Of a stretch of DNA of 64,000 nt, positions 58,601 through 64,000 are shown in pieces. The notes under the pieces were generated by a model. That model did no database searches, was not told where the DNA came from, and saw only the letters and a program-made list of their open reading frames with translations. The stretch is taken from assembly GCF_000802225.1 (NCBI RefSeq), contig NZ_JTDI01000001.1:868001-932000 (forward strand). Reading direction: 5' to 3'. How positions within the stretch are numbered: the stretch's first letter is position 1; each line of letters starts with the position of its first letter. Position numbers and translations under genes: made by a program. The stretch is from Novosphingobium malaysiense. Lineage in GTDB: Bacteria; Pseudomonadota; Alphaproteobacteria; Sphingomonadales; Sphingomonadaceae.

Positions 58601-59380
58601 TCAATCGCCGAAATCTAGCTGGCGCAGCACTTCGGTTATGACTGGGGGGGCACTCGCGAAATCGAGGTGCGTGCAACGCAGGGATACCGCCCGATCGCGT
58701 TCACCCGGCCAGCCGCAGGCAGCCCGCGGGGCGACGACGCCGTCGCGCGGGCTCCACAGGGCGATGGTGGGCACCGGTGGCTTGGTCGCGAAATCGCACT
58801 CGATCGGCGGCTGGTCCACCGAGTGGCCGGTAATCACCTGGTAGGCGCGCCAGGCATTGTTCGCGCGCATGTCCCCCGAAAAGGGCGTACCCATGGTGAT
58901 GACCTTGGCGACCATCTGCGGTTCGCGGCGGGCGATTTCGCGCGCGAACAGGCCTCCCAGGCTCCATCCGACCAGCGCCACGGGCGCCTTGTGCTCATGG
59001 GCGATCGCGGCGACCCGACGCATGAGGAAGGTAAAGTTATGCTGGTTGGGCCCCAGATTGAAACCGAGGCCCCACTCGTAGGGATGATGTCCGGCTGCCT
59101 TCAGGGCATTGGCCATCGGCTTCATCCTCTTGGGATGGGCACCGAAGCCGGGCAGCAGCATCACGGGCATGGGATGGACGGCAGGCTGGACTGCGGGTTC
59201 CTTCACGCGTCCGCGATAAAGCGACCGCAATTCGCCGAGCAGAAGCTGGAGCGGCGGCTTGGCGACCCCGTCCGGATGCCGTTCCCGCACGAAGGCGACG
59301 CGGCGCGCCAGGGCCTCGCGCAGTGACCCCATCTGATGCCGCAATGCGCCGTCCACGTCGCTGTCCTGCCTTCCGTTCAT
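58601..59380 (-). CDS. Alpha/beta hydrolase
   Basis: 259 residues, no signal peptide. PVMLLPGFGAHPKRM supplies the oxyanion region, GWSLGGLFAREIARR holds the nucleophile Ser, TIALWSPRDGVVAP the acid Asp, and THLDFASAP the catalytic His. The family resembles small esterases/lipases; substrate unknown. It lies 48 nt ahead of the LLM oxidoreductase gene and may be cotranscribed with it. Confidence 0.88.
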   Translation of the reverse strand: MNGRQDSDVDGALRHQMGSLREALARRVAFVRERHPDGVAKPPLQLLLGELRSLYRGRVKEPAVQPAVHPMPVMLLPGFGAHPKRMKPMANALKAAGHHPYEWGLGFNLGPNQHNFTFLMRRVAAIAHEHKAPVALVGWSLGGLFAREIARREPQMVAKVITMGTPFSGDMRANNAWRAYQVITGHSVDQPPIECDFATKPPVPTIALWSPRDGVVAPRAACGWPGERDRAVSLRCTHLDFASAPPVITEVLRQLDFGD

Positions 59381-59391
59381 CTACCTTTGCG

Positions 59392-59991
59392 TCATGATGC
59401 GCATTCGCCGGTACGCTCCGAAATCATGTGCATCTTCATTTTCATGTTGCCCATGGGCCCTTGGCTGCCCGTCACGTCCATGCCGATCATGATGTCCGAA
59501 TTGGTTTCACCGACAGTGCCATTCATGGTCATGGTGGCTTGACCGGATTCGGGCGTCGAGCACTGCATCTGAGCATCGAGCCGCCCCCCGGAAACGTCGA
59601 ATTTGGTGTAGGAGCAATCTCCATCCTGGCCGACGTTCTCGAACATGTCCTTGTAGCTCTGTTCCGCATCTTCCTCGGTGATGCACAAGGTATGCGTTTC
59701 CACCTTTTTCATCATGTTCTTCATCTGAGCGGAGGCCGAATCCGGAAGGCCCGGGACCTGCATGTCGACAATCTCGACTGTCTGCTTGTATGCCCCGGGC
59801 TCGGGCCGGATAAGCTTGCCGGCTTCGCGCTTGACGTCATCGATCGATTTTTCTTCCCCGGGGGCGACGGCTGCGGGCTCGCTCGAAGCGTCCTCTTTCG
59901 AACCGCACCCGGCCAGCGGCAACATCGCCGCAGCCAGACAGGCCCCTAGCGCACCCCTGCGCATCAGTTCGGCCTTCGAAACTTTCTTCAT
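59392..59991 (-). CDS. DUF3617 lipoprotein
   Basis: 199 residues. Signal peptide with lipobox LAGC, an acidic linker, then DUF3617 ([58 protein letters not shown]). Four Cys in the mature domain probably form two disulfides. DUF3617 proteins are small periplasmic or lipid-anchored proteins common in sphingomonads, function unknown. It is 11 nt from the hydrolase gene and divergent from uvrB. Confidence 0.88.
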   Translation of the reverse strand: MKKVSKAELMRRGALGACLAAAMLPLAGCGSKEDASSEPAAVAPGEEKSIDDVKREAGKLIRPEPGAYKQTVEIVDMQVPGLPDSASAQMKNMMKKVETHTLCITEEDAEQSYKDMFENVGQDGDCSYTKFDVSGGRLDAQMQCSTPESGQATMTMNGTVGETNSDIMIGMDVTGSQGPMGNMKMKMHMISERTGECAS

Positions 59992-60123
59992 CTCACACTC
60001 CCTTTCGCCGCGGATCGGCCAATTGCAAGGGAAGAAGGGCTATCATCGCCCCTTCCGGGTGCCAATGGCCCATCGCCCAACAACGCATTGCGGCGGACCG
60101 GCGCATACCCCATATGTTCCGCC

Positions 60124-62313
<2,190 letters not shown>

Positions 62314-62628
62314 CCCCTGTCGATTGGATTAAGCCCCACATCCCTGTGCCGGCCGCATCCATCGGCATCGCGCGCGGAGCCGGAAGGAAGCGCAGTTGGC
62401 AATCGCCTGCAATCGCGCCACCCTTTTAGACGCCTCGCATTTCGCACGGCTCAGGCGACCACCGCAGAAATCGACAGCGGCCCGCCAGCCGCCGGCATGC
62501 TTAATTTGCGGTTATTTGTCCTTCCGCAAAACTCCGGTAACTTTGTGTGGTAAAGCCCCCGTGTCCTGTCGCGGAGGAGTTGTGGCGCGTCGGCGCCAGC
62601 TCTTCCGCGGTTGTTGAGGGAGAGGGCC
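62314..62628. other. Intergenic region between uvrB and the last gene
   Basis: 315 nt without a recognisable gene or RNA. The promoter of the exported-protein gene must lie here; no clear -35/-10 pair was found. GAGGGAGAGGGCC before the ATG at 62629 is a purine-rich ribosome binding site. Confidence 0.5.
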
Positions 62629-64000
62629 ATGGTCAAGGGGAAGTTCGGTTTCGTTGCCGTGCTCGGTGGCGTTTCGGGGTTGGCGATCTTGGCAGGGAGC
62701 GCGCATGCGCAGCTGCGCGTCCTGAAACCAACGGCGCAGCTTGAACTCGAGGCGACCGAGGTCACCCCGCCTGTACCTCCCAAGGCCGATGCGCCGCCGA
62801 GTGCCGTCGTCCTGAAGGCCGGACCAACGAGCCAGACCCTGCGCACGCTGTCGGTGAAGCGGCGCTACAATGCCGCGACCTTGAAGCGGCAACCGGTCAT
62901 CGCGCTCGGAACCGGCAAGGTGGATTTGCGGCCGGTGCTGACCAACCCGGCTTCGCTCACCAGTCTCGGCACGCGCCTGCGCAGGCAGCCGACGCAAGTG
63001 CAGGTTGGCACCGATACACTGGAGGCTATGGAGATCGATCGCGGCCTGATCGTCCGGCAGTTCCTCACCTACAGCATCAAGCCCGGCGCCTGCTCCGCGC
63101 CGACACGCCGACGCGCACTGGAGCAGGCGGGCGTCGGCTGCTTCACGCAGACCAGTGAAAGCGCCCGCAAGGCCGCCTTTGCCAATCCGCAGGATCCGCG
63201 TTACGTGGCCAATCCCAGCCGCCGCGCGCAGGCCGAAGCCGCAGCTGCCAAGGAAGCGGCAGCCGAACAGGCCGATTTCGCCGAGGGCATCGCCAAGTTT
63301 CGCGCGATGATGGCCGATCCAGCCGGGCGTGCCGACGTGGTCAGGCAAGTCGGTGCCGCCGAGGCGAACCGCCTCAGCGCGCTCACCGACGCGCAGCTGG
63401 AAGGCGAACTGATCAACACCGCCGATGTGCAGATCGAGGATGTGATGTTCATCCCCGCCCGCGACAAGCTGGAGAAGCGCCCCCAGCCGGCGGCCAAACC
63501 CAAGCTGAACATTCCGCGACCGCATCTTCCCGAAAAGGTCGATGCGGAACGCACGCTGACGCCGCATATCCTGCTCACCGGCTTCACGCTCGGGCGCGAG
63601 AACGAATGGCGCCGCCGCGTCTCGATCACGGTCAAGACCTGCCTGGTGAGCTGCAAGAAGACCTATTACGTGGAGGTCTATGCCGGCTTCGGTTATGGCT
63701 TCGGCCTGCGTTTCCCGATCAGCGTGAGCGGGCTCTATGCCTATCACCGCGTGGGCGACACCGAATCCGCCAGCATTGCCCCGGTCTTCCAGCCGGTCGA
63801 CGGCAGCACGCGCGACTACGAGGAGACGGGCCTTGCCGGCGATCAGGTCTTCAAGGGCCGCGAACTGGTGGCCGAGCTGACGGCCTACGCCGGACTTAAC
63901 TACAAGGTCCCGTTCCATAGCGACGGCGTTCGGCACAGCGTGGGCGAGGATCTGACAGAGGGACTGCCTGCGCCCTTCACCAATGGCCAGTTCCAGCCTC
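62629..64000 (+). CDS. Exported protein of unknown function (C-terminus beyond window)
   Basis: At least 457 residues, open to the window edge. Signal peptide (MVKGKFGFVAVLGG... ending near SAHAQ), a Pro/Ala linker, then a segment with Cys pairs (KPGACSAPTRRR, GVGCFTQTSES), an Ala/Glu-rich helical stretch (about residues 200-260), a Pro/Lys linker and a beta-rich C-terminal part (VSITVKTCLVSCKKTYYVEVYAGFGYGFGLRFPISVSGLYAY). I do not recognise the family; it is likely a periplasmic or outer-membrane protein. Confidence 0.75.
   Translation, partial: MVKGKFGFVAVLGGVSGLAILAGSAHAQLRVLKPTAQLELEATEVTPPVPPKADAPPSAVVLKAGPTSQTLRTLSVKRRYNAATLKRQPVIALGTGKVDLRPVLTNPASLTSLGTRLRRQPTQVQVGTDTLEAMEIDRGLIVRQFLTYSIKPGACSAPTRRRALEQAGVGCFTQTSESARKAAFANPQDPRYVANPSRRAQAEAAAAKEAAAEQADFAEGIAKFRAMMADPAGRADVVRQVGAAEANRLSALTDAQLEGELINTADVQIEDVMFIPARDKLEKRPQPAAKPKLNIPRPHLPEKVDAERTLTPHILLTGFTLGRENEWRRRVSITVKTCLVSCKKTYYVEVYAGFGYGFGLRFPISVSGLYAYHRVGDTESASIAPVFQPVDGSTRDYEETGLAGDQVFKGRELVAELTAYAGLNYKVPFHSDGVRHSVGEDLTEGLPAPFTNGQFQP

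Overview
The window looks like the chromosome of an alphaproteobacterium of the sphingomonad group (Novosphingobium-like). This rests on the high GC, the order engB-yidC-yidD-rnpA-rpmH, the alphaproteobacterial type of Nudix domain, and the frequent 4-bp ATGA gene couplings. The genus is an inference; there is no rRNA or other taxonomic marker here.

Positions 1 to about 23,800 form an accessory island for copper resistance and alternative carbon metabolism. Going left from the copper sensor csoR (6,091), one apparent operon encodes a DUF5676 membrane protein, a beta-CASP nuclease, a thymidine/AMP phosphorylase-like enzyme, a PRPP-synthetase-like protein and a copper P-type ATPase that runs off the left edge. 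Next, a CnrYXH-type ECF sigma module (8,479-9,767) sits between a leftward set of periplasmic metal-handling genes (6,409-8,379) and the rightward copA-copB pair (9,800-12,633). The same promoter-like motif, TGAGGGG-N13-GGCGTA, occurs three times, once ahead of each of these units. Then come a DUF305 lipoprotein, an APC-like permease, a 56-residue Cys-rich peptide, a second P-type ATPase with a CPD motif, a sigma factor with a Cys-rich tail, an internally deleted PfkB kinase, an archaeal-type (type II) GAPDH and, convergently, PEP synthase with a D-2-hydroxyacid dehydrogenase. The right boundary lies near 23,750-23,830, where an fdhF/ydeP-type oxidoreductase gene lacks its 5' half.

Positions 23.8-35.4 kb hold a DUF2238 protein, an LdhA-like dehydrogenase, an isoaspartyl peptidase with DUF969/DUF979/DUF2891 genes, and a tripartite MacAB/OprM-type exporter. 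A tightly coupled leftward operon (35,420-40,626) encodes an acetyl-CoA synthetase, the E1-alpha, E1-beta and E2 subunits of a pyruvate-dehydrogenase-type complex, and an acyl carrier protein, with no E3.

Positions 40.7-64 kb are mostly core chromosome: dicarboxylate symporter, dapE, cupin, chemoreceptor, S1/P1 nuclease, GST, a Nudix-DUF47 fusion, engB-yidC-yidD-rnpA-rpmH, comM, uvrB and several exported proteins of unknown role. One of these is a lipoprotein with a very long histone-like basic tail. No tRNA, rRNA, CRISPR array, transposase or integrase was recognised.
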